From Hyparrhenia diplandra (taxonomy: Eukaryota; Streptophyta; Magnoliopsida; Poales; Poaceae), in assembly GCA_015847255.1 (NCBI GenBank), contig JADLZK010012344.1, forward strand, positions 1 to 64,000: a stretch of 64,000 bases of DNA, in the 5' to 3' direction. The notes beneath the pieces are model-generated. The model saw nothing but the letters and a program-made list of their open reading frames with translations. It was not told where the DNA came from and did not search any database. How positions within the stretch are numbered: the first letter of the stretch is position 1; every line of letters starts with the position of its first letter. Below, in pieces: positions 11,777 through 22,843 of the stretch. Position numbers and translations under genes: made by a program.

Positions 11777-12235
11777 GAAAGCGGAAACCTGGGCGGTATG
11801 CCGGCTCTGTCCGCCTGAGGGCGAGTCCTGTAGCTTCGTTCTGCATCCCCATTCGATCTCCTCCATCGTAAGCACAATCCATCCTTCCCTACCATCGATC
11901 GATTGTCCGTCTCTTGATCTATCAATCCATCCTGATTTTTTTCGCCTGATTCATCCTATTTCGAAAGTTCTCTTTGGTCAAAGCTAGACTGTTTTTGTGA
12001 TTTCGTGGCCGCCGGTCGTGAGTCTGCTCGTCGCGCTTGCCTCTTGCTGAGCTGCCGGCCGCCGGCTGCTGCTCTTGCTTGCGACGGGCAATCGATTTTT
12101 TAGTCAGCAAACGTGCTTCTGAGCTGCCGGCCGCCGGCTACTGCTCTTGCTTGCCTCAGCATACTGCTTTAGTCTTGGCGTCGTTGTTGTGCTGCTACTC
12201 ACCTGCCACAGGTCTGCTCCTCCATCCGCCCACCA

Positions 12236-13290
12236 TTGATCTGTCAACCAGTCCTCTCCTCCGCCATCGTGCTGCTCGCACAACCACCGTCGCTCAAACT
12301 CAGCTGCCGCCGCCGCCCGCCATTGTTTCGGTCGCCAGTTCGCCGATCCCTCCGCTACACCGCCAGCAGCCTGTCAACGTTCTGCCTACCTCCGTCGCCT
12401 GAACTGACGAGTCGCCAGCCGCCCTCCTTTGCTACGACTGCCGCTGTCACCGGCGTTCCCCTGCTCTCCATCTGTTTTCTTTTTCCCTTCCATGATTTTC
12501 CAAGTTCCAATTTTTTTCTTAAAACTGCTGCTCGCATCATTCTTCCTCCTTCTGCCATGCCTAGCAGTAATCTGATGTTGCGGCTTCCATCTTCCATGGA
12601 GGATGTTCCTCCTGATCCCCCCTCCCCTCCACCCACAGCTCCTCCGAATCTTCTCAGCTCTGTTCCTATCACGCCCACTATGACTCGTTCACCTCACCCA
12701 GATATTAGCACCAACAGTTCAGTTGCGGCTTCCGGGCCCAGAGCTCCGGCCTTCGCTACAGTGCAGCATGCCCTCAACGATGTGAACGCCACCTCCTCCT
12801 GCATCGGCATCGGCTTTGACAAGGGCAATGATAATGACAAAGGTAACACCACGACTAAAGTTAGTCTTCTATCGTGGAATTGCCAGGGATCGGGCGGGAC
12901 CCTTCGCAGATCCCAAAATGTTGCATCTCGCGGAATCTCATCGCTTCTACCGGGCGCACGGGTAATATTTATCTCGAAAACGAGGAATTCAAAGGTAACA
13001 TCTGCTACTCTAATTAATCAATTCAATGTCCACAAAGCTCATGTTGTCCCGTCCCGAAGGTCGGTCTGGTGGCCTATGGTTGCTGTCTAGGGGAGATGTA
13101 GAAGTAGATGTTATTGACTCAAATTGTCATTTAATCTTTGCTATGTGTTTTAGCAAGGCTTTATGCAAAAACTTTGGTCTCGTCTGTGTGTATGGAGATC
13201 CCCATCATATTCAAACTTCAAGTATTTGGGGTCAGGTCCGTTCTTTTGTTGAAACTCATCCGGACCTACCCGTGATCTCGTATGGGTGAT
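12236..13290 (+). pseudogene. LINE-1 ORF2 N-terminus: apurinic/apyrimidinic-type endonuclease
   Basis: The open frame starting at 12236 has a Pro/Ser-rich leader of no recognised family. From about codon 208 it reads VSLLSWNCQGSGG, the LINE endonuclease start. After a frameshift near 13030 the next frame carries RSGGLWLLSRGDVEVDV, CVYGDPHH and 'GDLNE' (13284-13300), all typical endonuclease blocks. This enzyme nicks target DNA to prime reverse transcription. The 'E/QTK' catalytic block is altered (reads SKTRN). Confidence 0.75.
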
Positions 13291-14049
13291 CTAAATGAGC
13301 TTATGAGTGTTAGTGAAAAGCTTGGGCCCAGACCCTGCTAATATTCATGCTATCTCTCAGTTTTTCTTTGTTTGATTAAAGAATGTGGTCTTTTTGATCT
13401 TGGTTATAATGACCCCAACTTACACACTGGACTAATAAGCGCTCTAATGATTTCCCTACTTATGAAAGGCTTGATAGATTTTCGCAAATTCTGAATGGTG
13501 CTCTAATTTTTCCTAATACAGTGGTTTATCATCTACCTATGATTCAAGGAGACCATTGCCCTATTTTGGGCATCACTAACTCTAAGCGCTTGTGTACTCG
13601 AGGAAAATTTTTAGGTTTGAAAATTGGTGGTCTCTTGAAAAAGACTTCAATAAGGTTGCCAAAAGCCGGTTGGTGCAGATCCTCTAGTAAGCCTTTCCAC
13701 CTCAAAACTCATTACCTGGCCAATGACCTTTGAAGACGGCAAAAAACCAAACCCAACAATGTCAAAATCCTTGAAAGTTTAGAAAAGTAATCCTTGAGCT
13801 CCAAATGAAGCCCAGCGCCTCCCCAGTCCCCAAGTTATCGAAAATCCTCATTGACCAACATGAATCCATTTTAGCAAAAGAGAAGCAGTATCACCGTCGG
13901 AGATACAAAAAGAATTGGGCTGCCTATGGTGATGTGAAACACCTCTTTTTTTTCCATCGGTCCATTATTAAAAGGAGCCAAAAAAATTATATTTCCCATT
14001 TTATTAACCCTGATGGCTCCTTCTCCACCACTCCCGGACCAAATGGCTC

Positions 14050-15170
14050 AAAATGCTAACAATTATTTCAAAAGTATTTTTAGATGCAATGACGAGGCTG
14101 AGCAGGGATGAAAATGAGGATTGCATGGAGCATCTCACCTACCAAGGTATTTCACAAGACAACTTTTCCGACTCCACTCCGGATGTAAATGAGGTACGTA
14201 ATCTAATTAATGCCATGCGTAGCAATGCTTCCCCCGGCTTTGATGGTCTAAATGCTCATTTATACAAAATCACTTGGGACTTCACGGTAAGGATGTTTTC
14301 AAACTCGTTCTTTCTTTCTACATCGAAAAAATCCTTCTGAAGATATAACAACACGCACATAGTTCTCATTCCTAAGATTAAGAATCCTTCAACACCTATG
14401 GACTACAGGCCTATAAGTCTCTGTAATGTAGCATACAAGGTTATTTCGAAATCCCTTGCAGAAAGGATCAGACATCATCTTCCCCATATCATTCATCCCT
14501 CCCAAGCAGCTTTTGTTCAAGGGCGTCATATAGCTACCAACATTATTATTGCACAGGAAATCATACATAGCTTCAACCTGAAATCGTGGAAGCAAAAAGC
14601 CTTCATGCTTAAAATAGACTTAGCCAAGGCTTTTGATAGAATAGAATGGAGTTTCATTGTCAGGGCTCTCGAGGAAGATAAGGTTTCAAAGTGAGCACTT
14701 TGTTAGTCTAGTGTACACCTGTATTTCTACCACCACTATGAGTGTTCTTATAAATGGTGAGCCCACTCCCTCCTTCCACCCTCGAAGAGGAATCAGACAA
14801 GGCTGCCCTCTCTCTCCTTATCTTTTTATAGTGGCTGTAAATGAACTTTCTATTAGAATGCAGCCCGTGCGGATCAAGACAATATAAAAGGAGTGACTCT
14901 TGGTCCTGGATGTCCTCGAATTCACTCTCTTCTCTTTGAGATGATTTAATCATTTGTGGTCAGGTTACTAAAGAGAGGAGGTAAGATCAATAACATGCTA
15001 ATGAGTTTACGTAGGTCTTCGTGAATGCATCGCAAACCTCTCGTAATCTTCTATTATTTTCAGTAAAAATGTGGAGGATACGCTGAAGCAAGAGGTAAAA
15101 ACTGTTTTCCCGGTTTCTGACCTCAAATCTAATTCTATTTACCTGGGCCACCCTCTCATTTTCAACCATA
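14050..15170 (+). pseudogene. LINE-1 reverse transcriptase
   Basis: Plus-strand frames carry the RT blocks in order: SPGFDGLNAHLYK (14230s), YRPISLCNVAYKVISK (from 14400), QAAFVQGRHI, LKIDLAKAFDRIEW (14610-14650), GIRQGCPLSPYLF (14790-14830). The catalytic 'FADD' block should lie at 14925-14950, but there the frame is broken ('ttctctttgagatgattt'). Frameshifts at about 14050, 14340, 14690 and 14890 separate the pieces. Confidence 0.85.
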
Positions 15171-15369
15171 ATGATAGAAACAAAACTTATGAGTTCATTC
15201 TTGAAATTCGAGAGGTAAGCTCAACTCTTTAAAAGCCAATAAATTGAACCATGCGGGGCACCTGTGTTACATCAATTATGTTCTCAACTTCATTCCAATT
15301 TATTATATGTCCACTATCCTCTTTTCAAAGAAATTCATCTCCAAAATAACGCGTATTATAAGTAACTTC

Positions 15370-16300
15370 TGGTGGGCGGGCGTCAAGGAGGACAATTCCT
15401 CCTAATTCCTTTCATTTCGGATCATGGCGGGACATTTGCGGGCCAAAAAAATGAAGGAGGATTAGGGATAAGAAATCTTTTAACGATTAATAGAAGTCTC
15501 ATCCTTCATGCTTGTTGGAATGTGGCAACAGGTAAAAATCATTTTCTTTTTCTTCCATCCTCAAAGCAAAATATCATAATTCTTCTAGTTTTCGGGCAGC
15601 TAAAAATGGTAAGGCAAATTTCGCTTTTTGGGCTTCTATCATGAAGGTAAGGCAAACTCTTATTCAAAATTGTGTTGTTCATATTAAAATGGTAACTCCA
15701 GTATTTGGTCTACCCCTTGGTGCTCCATATGGAAAGAAATTCACAATCACATTAAATTTCCAATTACAGTCAATAAACTCCCTAACACTATTTCGACCTC
15801 TAGTGGTCGATAACATCATTCGTAGAATTTTGATTTTATTAATGAGGTCTTTGATACTACAGTTGCAATATCTGTCAAGAATACTATTCATCCATTCAAC
15901 AAGGAAATGATGTCATTATCTGGAAACCTTCTTCTAAAGGTATTTGTTCTACAAAGGAAGTTTACAAATTCTTAACACACGGTAGAAGCCTACCCGACTT
16001 CCAACAAATGGCCCAAGATCCATAACCGATAGCCGCGGACATATGCTAATGAGGGTATGGAAAAGTAAAGCCATCCCTCCAGTAGTCAAAACCTTCTTTC
16101 GGCATCTAATTAGGAGAGCAATCGCCACGGGTAAGAGAGCAGGTAAGTTAACACCTAAAATAGAACCTTACTGTGCTCGGTGCCATCAGGAGAATAACTG
16201 TCATATCTTTTTCAAATGTGATTATGCTAGAGCAATTTGGTTCTCCTTTAATCCTACTCTGTTCTTCTGGAGGAGCAAGATGGAATTCAGTCCATCATTG
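15370..16300 (+). pseudogene. LINE-1 connection region and zf-RVT zinc finger
   Basis: After RT, the reading near 15440-15480 has GLGIRNL, usual just downstream of LINE RT. At 16070-16260 the frame carries IPPVVKTFFRHLIR, then CARCHQENNCHIFFKCDYARAIW, the Cys/His pattern of the zf-RVT domain of plant LINE ORF2 proteins, thought to contact RNA. Confidence 0.8.
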
Positions 16301-16599
16301 CTGATCTTATTACCGAGATCCACTCGACAATCTCTTCAATCACTTTATAGTGACACTTTGGCATATTTGGTTAGCTTAAATGATCTCAAATTCAATAACA
16401 AACGGTGGACAATTTCTCATGTCCACTATGCAACAAAGGCTTTGTTACATACTTTCAATGCGGTACTCAAGACCAACTGATCCATACTGCCTCTAATGAG
16501 CAGGATGTGGGCAACAACGAACACAATATGCCTTTCAGCAACACACCGACAACAATTGCGAGTCTGGTACCAAACAAGATACCGAGAAATTGAGCTCCC

Positions 16600-17015
16600 G
16601 CAATGTTATATCGATCTTTGCCATTGATCGGATGAGGGCACCTTCACCAAGAGGAATGCAAGGCTAGGTGTTGTCATCATTGACAAATACCGCTCCCTCA
16701 TGTTCGGATAAGGGCTCGAGCACATGGTTGCTCTTCGTCCTTCAGGTGAAGCCACAACACTCCATTTAGCTGCTCAAATCTGCAAGATCCTAAATTATGA
16801 CCAAGTGTGCTTCTACACAAACAACCTTCTTACGGCCAACTCTTTCGCTCCAACAATGAAATGCATGATGCTCCAGCATCGAGATTGAACCTCTTCAAGC
16901 CGGACATCCTCTCTTTGCAAAGATCCGAATGCCACCATCTTCAAAGTCAACAGCGGGAATCTCTCAAGACATTATTTAGCTACACAAGTTGTGCATCAAT
17001 ATGCATCCGCTAGTT
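16600..17015 (+). pseudogene. LINE-1 RNase H-like C-terminal domain (RVT_3)
   Basis: In shifting frames this stretch reads like the RNase H-type domain that ends many plant LINE ORF2 proteins: LGVVI-D near 16660, then EATTLHLAAQICK near 16750, then a FYTNNLLTAN segment (16815) and a C-terminal 'HYLATQVVHQY' block (16970-17000). A short untranslated tail and an A tract follow. Confidence 0.6.
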
Positions 17016-17179
17016 ATCCGGTAATTCTACGTAATGAAATCCCGCATAAAAATTGTTGTCCTATGTTTTTCTTTGCGGGATCTTTCAACTTGGAAACGAT
17101 TGTACCATCTTAAGCGGCGGTTTCTTTGCTCTATTTAATATATCCCTCTAGGGCTCTTGCCCCGTTTTTGGTCAAAAAA

Positions 17180-17195
17180 ATGATTTTACGTGACG
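17180..17195. repeat. Target-site duplication of LINE-1, right copy
   Basis: atgattttacgtgacg; see the left copy at 11761-11776. Confidence 0.85.
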
Positions 17196-18625
17196 ATTGC
17201 AAAATCTTTTCCGTGGCGGGCACCCAATTTGCGAATCTTTTAAAATAAAAACTGGATGGGCAAGCGGGTGCCCGCCACGGAAAAATCGATTTTTCCGTGG
17301 CGGGCAACATAAAAACGCCCGCCACGGAAAATCGACGCATTAACCGTGGCGGGCATGTTAGAGTGCCCGCGCCGGTAAATCAATTAATCGTGGCGGTCGT
17401 TGCATAAGGCCCGTCACCATTAATACAGTAGGCGCGTCGCGGTGCGTGCGACCCATAAGGCCCGATAGGGAAGCTAGAAGTATATAATCAGCGGTTAGGG
17501 TTTGGAGGTCTCGGCCCATCCCCCCCCCACTCTCACTTTCGCGAGGGCCACAAAGATACCTAACCCTAACCACTCCCCCTCCACTCTCTCTCCCTCTCCC
17601 CTCACGGACTCTCTTCTAGTCTCTCTCCCTCCTCACGTAGAAGACGGCCATGGGTGACACCTCCTCCTCGTCGCCGCGGATCCGGCCCCCACCTCCTCTC
17701 CGGCGTGGGATCCGGCCCCCACCTCGCGTCGCCGTCGTGGGATCCCCGCCCCCACCTCGTCGCCGTCGCGGGATCCGCCCCCACCTCGCCTCCGGTAGCG
17801 AGGGTCCCGGCCCCCACCTCATCGCCGTCGTGGGATCCGGCCCCCACCTCGTCGCCGTCGTGGGATCCGGCCCCCACCTCGTCGTCGGCGCGGGTTCGGC
17901 CTCCTCCTCCTCGGGGCCACGGATCCGGCCCCACCTCGTCGCCGTTGCAGATCCGGCCCCCACCTCGTCGTCGGCGCGGGTTCCGGCCTCCTCCTCCTCG
18001 GGGCCACGGATCCGGCCCCACCTCGTCGCCCGTTGCGAGATCCGCCCCCCTCGCGTCGGCGGCACGGGATCCAGAGGCCTCCTCCTCCTCGGGGGGCCTG
18101 GATCCGGCCCCCACCTCGTCGGGCGGCACGGGATCCGGCCTCCTCCTCCTGGGGCCACGGATCACGGCCCCCACCTCGTCGGCCGGGCGCGGGATCCGGC
18201 CCCCCACCTCGTCGGCGGCGCGGATCCGGCCTCCTCGGGTGCCACGATCAGGGCCCCACCTCGTCGGCGGCGCGGGATCTCGGCCTCCTCCTCCTCGGTC
18301 GCCGGATCGAGGTCGAGGCGGCCAGCGGCGGCGGATCCCGGCGGCGGGGTCCGGCGGCGGCGGATCTAGGTCCGGGGGCTCACCGGCGGGCTCGGATGGG
18401 CTCATTGGTGGGCTCTGGTTTATTTATTTATTTATTACATTAACCGCGACGGCGTCCCTGTCGCCCGCCACGGTTAATCGATTAATCGCGGCGGGCCCAT
18501 CAGAGCCCGTCATGTTTAATCGTAGATTAACCGTGACCATTAAGGGTGACGGGCTCTCTTGCCCCGCCACGCAAAATCTTTTTTTGCCCTGTCACCTAAA
18601 AGATTTTCGGTACTTGTGCTAGTTG
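17196..18625. mobile_element. CACTA-like DNA transposon, non-autonomous (right portion)
   Basis: Both flanks of this stretch are built from inverted 'ccgtggcgggc' / 'gcccgccacgg' subterminal motifs (17210-17420 and 18440-18580), spaced by 'aatcgattaatcg'-like linkers. This pattern is common in grass CACTA elements. The right end reads, on the minus strand, CTAGCACAAGTACCGAAAATC, close to the expected CACTA terminus. LINE-1 seems inserted near its left end, so the element probably starts near 11700. No transposase is present. The exact ends and 3-bp target duplication were not resolved. Confidence 0.6.
17650..18370. repeat. GC-rich minisatellite inside the CACTA-like element
   Basis: Irregular tandem array of a ~27-60 bp unit built on 'gggatccggcccccacctcg' and 'tcctcctcctcggggccacgg', about 20 partial units. 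It produces long frames on both strands (for example 17654-18622 plus, 17602-18405 minus) with repetitive Pro/Arg/Gly composition; these are not genes. Confidence 0.85.
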
Positions 18626-20093
18626 GGGGAAAAAGTTCGGAGAAAACATATATAATGTCACTTGCAATATATAATCACAAGCTCAAGTTAAACGGTATGG
18701 ATAGTTTTGCTGCGTGATATGCGTACTTGGTACTTTTTTTTTTTTTTTTTTTTGAATCGATGCGTACTTGGTACTAGAGTTGATGGTCAAATTTAGCATT
18801 GAAAGAAAGTTACGTTGCCAAAAGTTGTCCATGGCAAAATGACTTGCAAAACGGCTAGGGCCACAGAACTTTGCAGTGTCACGTTGCAGCAACAGCCGCC
18901 CAGCGTGTGTTCGTTTTTTTTTTTTTTAGGGAAGCCCAGCGTGTGTTCGTGGGCGGGTGGATTCGCGTCGCTGGGGTAATTGGCGGCCCGAGAACGGCCC
19001 GAGACCAGTCAGGCACAGACCACGCCTTTTTTTTTGGACAGAAGTATGCCTCGTCGTCCACTAGCGTGCATCTACACTACAGACAAGATTTCCATCTGGT
19101 CAGCGTGCCACTGCCTCTCTTGCCGCAGGTGCAGTGCAGTGCAGCTCTTTGTGTGGAAGATCCGCCGCCGCTTCTGCCGCAGAACATGTCGGTCGCCTTT
19201 TGACGAATCCAGTCCACGGCAGGCTACGTTTGCCTTTAATTTCTCCCCAATGGCCGACCAATACGACTGGGTCCTGCACTCGTGCTTGTACAGAGATTAA
19301 TTAGTGCCTGTCACATAATAATCCGTAGTGGGATGCAGTTTAGTTTTGCTGCTGTAAACCACTTATACACACTACGCTGGTACCAATAGTAATAATACTG
19401 GGGAACTACCCCGCGTTCTTTGCTGCGGGAATTGTTTCTCAATCGATACATATTATTATTGTTATATACAAAAGGATGAACGTGTCTCCATAATCAATCA
19501 CTTTATTTGGTTTTTCAACTATATCCAATTTGTGATAGTAAGCTGATTCCCCGCGTGTTGCCGCAGGTAGGAAGGGAGTATTATTAAAGGATTTTTTATA
19601 ATCACAAAGAAATATGATCTCAATTAGATGTTGAGTAGAATTACTTTGTGTTGATTACAAACATGCACACATTCAAGCAAAGTTTGCTGAACGAAATTAT
19701 ATCTATATTGACAAATGAGATCAAGGAAAGGTGAATGCAAAGCAAAGTTTGCATTAAGTGCATCAGTTATCAATTTGGTTACTATATTAGAATTTCCTTT
19801 TTACATAAAGCACATAAGCCTATTTATTATCATATATTCTTGACTGATTCCAATACATATGTTATTACCACAGCAGCCAATGGATTTGAAAAATATCAGC
19901 CACTCCAAATTCTTTCATTTAAACAAATTGTCATTCATCTGACAAATAGAGACATGGCAGGATTTTATCCTTGAAATAACCAAATCTAATAGTCTACAAC
20001 ATGTCTTACATGTGATTCTGTGTTAGCTTACATTTGCTATAGAAACTTACATTGTAGTTTAATCAATTCAGACAACAAAAACAAATTTATACA
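18626..20093. other. Intergenic region, nothing recognised
   Basis: Contains homopolymer T runs (18731-18753, 18915-18928), a GC-richer stretch (18880-19250) whose overlapping short frames look random, and AT-rich sequence after 19310. The motif 'ccccgcgt...tgctgcgg' occurs near 19409 and 'ccccgcgtgttgccgcag' near 19549, possibly a degraded small repeat. No gene or complete element can be supported. Confidence 0.5.
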
Positions 20094-20296
20094 TCATAGT
20101 ACAGAGGTTTTGAGGAACAGATAGTCTTGGTTGCTGATCTCCTGCAGTCCAAGCTCGTGTGTTAATGGTGTTTCTAGCTGCAGCTTCTTGTCCATGTATT
20201 CCTCGGCAAGGATGGGAATGCTGCTCTTGGGCTTGATCGCACCAAATATTAACGACAGCCACACCTGATCGCTGTCGCTTCTCAGTCCCAGCACGA
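20094..20296 (-). pseudogene. Alcohol dehydrogenase-like C-terminal exon (fragment)
   Basis: On the minus strand an AG acceptor (AACAG, complement of 20297-20301) is followed by an open frame of ~66 codons to a stop at 20094: VWLSLIFGAIKPKSSIP, then ILAEEYMDKKLQLETPLTHE. This resembles the C-terminal coenzyme/catalytic end of medium-chain zinc alcohol dehydrogenase-like proteins (pattern 'GS.FGG.KPKSDIP.L...YM.KE..L...VTHE'). The usual ending (AFDLL..GKCLRCI) is degenerate here (YLFLKTSVL). No upstream ADH exons with zinc ligands were identified, so this is probably a gene fragment. Family assignment rests on visual similarity only. Confidence 0.5.
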
Positions 20297-20779
20297 CTGT
20301 TAATAAATACTTGAGATTCTACTATTTTGTTTCTGTAAACATTATGAAAATAGCATCTATTGTTATGAAAATAGCACAATAAGTGGGGCATACCTTATCA
20401 GCTGCAAACAATAAATTGTACAGTTTTATTCATCAAGATTTAGAAATATAGAAATATTATTAAAATCTATTGCTTCATAGTGAATGTTTTATTGTTTGCT
20501 AAAAAATCTTTTGAGGACCACATACATATTGAATGTTTCATAGCAAATACCTTCCCTTCTGCAGTTAGAGCAGAGAAAGGCAATCTGAAGCCCCAGGCGT
20601 CGTACTTTCTTCTTCAGTTTGATTGCATGGCTTCACGGTTTAGGCCCATGCATGATTCCACCACCAAGGAACTGTTGTATCCATAATTTAGTTGACTGAA
20701 CTCCAAATGGATAGTATGCTTCAAGCTATCTCAGTATGAATATACATGTATCTTTACACATTCAGTCATTATAACTAAC
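20297..20779. other. No gene recognised (possible intron)
   Basis: AT-rich sequence between two candidate minus-strand exons. A short open stretch on either strand at 20500-20680 has no recognised family. Confidence 0.35.
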
Positions 20780-20885
20780 CTGAGGACCACACAGTGTTCC
20801 ATGACATCCTCTTCCAGATCCTTTTGCTTGTAAAGCTTTCTTCCAGGGCCACTCACGTGACTGATAGTTTTAGTACAATGTGTCC
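20780..20885 (-). other. Candidate exon, unrecognised
   Basis: On the minus strand a pyrimidine-rich tract ending in TTTACAG (to 20886) precedes an open 106-base block reading GTHCTKTISHVSGPG...LEEDVMEHCVVL, followed by CAG|GTTAGT, a good donor. Its place in the RAP-domain gene or the ADH-like fragment could not be shown. Confidence 0.25.
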
Positions 20886-21404
20886 CTGTAAAGGCAAAAA
20901 AGGGGCCTAATTTGTTAGAATGCATAACTATTCTTTTGTCAAGATGACATACATCAGCCCAAGAATTCCATAAGTGAAGGCCAAGTAAAAAATATAATGA
21001 ATGATCCTATTGGTGCAACTGTTGTCTTTTAGCAAGCTGCCACCTTTTTACCCGGTGAACAATATCCCTCCTAATTGGAACATCAAAAACATCACCACTG
21101 ATTTAGATTCAAACAATTGTTTTATTTCTGAATAAAAAAAGAAAATAGAATCTCTCAACCTGTAACTTATCCTTCGCGAAAAAATCCAGATGTACACAGA
21201 TATATCCTTAGTTACTGTTTAGATTCATCACATAACAATATATACAATCATACATACAATATACTAACTGAACACAACCAATTTGCCCCAACTGGTGTTT
21301 CACAATCACTTTTTGGAAGGCCACTGCAGGATGATATGCCTTTTTGAAGACTTAAACTGGAAGTAGTAGATGCCATATGGACAGGCTATTTTGAAACTAA
21401 GACG

Positions 21405-21840
21405 ATAACTAACAGGCCCTTTCCTATAAATAACGACCTATAAATTTTTTTTGTGTACACAACCATGGTGATCCAGAGACAGCCATGGTGATTCACAAAA
21501 ATGGTTTTGAGACAAACCTGCTTTCAAGAGTACCCATAATGCTATTTATAAATTCCAATAAAATTCCTATAAATAAAATCCAGAAAAGTAGATTCACAGA
21601 TATTTATAGATACCAATTTGTATAGGATTTATAGTTACCAATTGGTACCTATAAATAAAAGTGGTGGGGACCAATTTCTTCCTGTTCTTCCCATAATTCA
21701 CAGGGTCTTTCATGTAAATATATAATCCTATTAAAATTTTTTTTCATACAACCATGTTGTCATGGTGATTCACAGATAGGGTTGCTATCATGGTCATTCA
21801 CGGATAGGGTTTGGAGACAAACCTGTTTTGAAGAGTAAAA
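21405..21840. repeat. Direct repeat, two degenerate copies ~290 bp apart
   Basis: The block from 'ccctttcctataaataa' through 'ccatggtgattcacaaaaatgg' and 'gagacaaacctgctttcaagag' (about 21415-21530) recurs from 'ggtctttcatgtaaatat' through 'gtcatggtgattcacagatagg' and 'gagacaaacctgttttgaagag' (about 21705-21835). Lies in the intron downstream of the RAP-domain exon. Partial duplication or a degraded small element. Confidence 0.55.
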
Positions 21841-21970
21841 CCTCAAAGATATACCTGCAAAATCACCCCCCACTTCAATTAGTTTCTTCTTTGATATTTC
21901 AGAAGGATGCCGATGAAAATGTCAGCCTGTAGCTCCATCCAAATGGCACACAAAAGCAATAGAAGTATAC

Positions 21971-22390
21971 CTAAATTCCTAGAGAAGTTTGTTGGACCAT
22001 CTATCTCAAGTGCAAGCTTCTCATCAACTAACACGGCATCAACAATGTAACCATCGATTGCATATTCTCTAACCCACTCGTGCCCTGTACTATAGAGAAG
22101 ACGGCCAACCTCCTTTTGAAACGAAGAAGTTGTCTTCTGATTCAACCTTTTGCTCTTTCCTGCTTTTGCTATTTTCTCCTCAAGATTACTTCTTAAGCAC
22201 AGTCCAAGGTTTTGGTATTCAATCTTCAAAGACTGGTCTGCAAGATAAACTTGTGAAGCAAACATCATGTCTTCTCTATACTGATCTGAAATCCGTTGCT
22301 CTTCGAATTGACTCAGAGTTTTCCACATATATGAAAAGAATGGACGGTCCATTTGCCCAATAACAGCATGGGACCAAGCAATATTCCCAA
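21971..22390 (-). CDS. RAP-domain protein, internal exon
   Basis: A 420-base minus-strand exon with good splice sites: acceptor TCTATGTCTCAG just before 22390 and donor TTTAG|GTATAC at 21971. It encodes NIAWSHAVIGQMDRPFF early on, a helical middle, and near the end GHEWVREYAIDGYIVDAVLV with DEKLALEIDGPTNFSRN. The latter is the N-terminal half of the RAP domain (a putative RNA-binding fold in plant organellar proteins such as the chloroplast RAP protein needed for rRNA maturation). The second half of the domain (normally GH..KRR.L...GW....) should be in the next exon but was not found in the 1.1 kb downstream. An upstream exon at 22687-22843 splices in frame. Probably a truncated duplicate; a full gene with a long intron cannot be excluded. 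Confidence 0.75.
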
Positions 22391-22686
22391 CTGAGACATA
22401 GAAAAGCAAAAAAAGAAAAGTTGATTTCCAAACTGAATTTCCATAGCTGCAACTTCTATCCATATGTTTAATTAGCCCAGTTCCTAAAATATTGGATCTC
22501 CCAGCTGAAATGTAATATTCGTTGATACCTAAGAAACAAATATAAGTACAAAGGGAAAACTTCTGATAGGTAATGCTTGGACAAAGCAGGAAAGATTAGA
22601 TAAATTTAAAGAATATTTTTCCTTTAATAATCATCTGACTAAAACATAATTGAGAGAGCAGGAACGTTTTTTTTGCGGTTGCTCAC
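22391..22686 (-). other. Intron between candidate RAP-gene exons
   Basis: 296 bp with donor GAG|GTGAGC at its 5' end (minus strand, 22686) and acceptor CTCAG at 22391. AT-rich, as expected for a plant intron. Confidence 0.45.
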
Positions 22687-22843
22687 CTCGTCCTTGATCC
22701 TCACCGGTGGAGAACTGGAGCCTGTCAGTTTCAGAACGCGTCAGTACTGCCGCCCACCTCCAGGTCCCCGTCACTCCCCACCTCGCTGCTCCAGCGCCGG
22801 GGCCACCGTGCCACAGGTCGGGGAAGGGTCCGGGCCGAGCCAT
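22687..22843 (-). CDS. Candidate first exon of the RAP-domain gene copy
   Basis: Minus-strand Met at 22843 opens a GC-rich 52-codon frame plus one base to a strong donor (GAG|GTGAGC). Joining to 22390 keeps the frame and gives ...FSTGEDQGR + VGNIAWSH. The encoded peptide (MARPGPFPDLWHGG...) is not recognised and lacks an obvious transit peptide, so this may be sequence newly joined to a truncated RAP gene. Frame agreement alone has a 1-in-3 chance probability. Confidence 0.35.

Larger units (their letters stand above)
11777..17179 (+). mobile_element. L1-type LINE (LINE-1), with RNase H-like 3' region
   Basis: A 5.4 kb plus-strand non-LTR retrotransposon between 16-bp target duplications, ending in an A tract (17174-17180). 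Domain order: GC-rich leader (11777-12860), AP-endonuclease, reverse transcriptase, zinc-finger (zf-RVT) and a terminal RNase H-like domain. It is frameshifted in many places. No clear ORF1 with zinc knuckles was seen. Confidence 0.9.

Noticed and set aside
17654..18622. 322-codon plus frame and 267-codon minus frame at 17602-18405
   Set aside because: Both are translations of the same tandem minisatellite; repetitive Pro/Arg/Gly composition, no domain.
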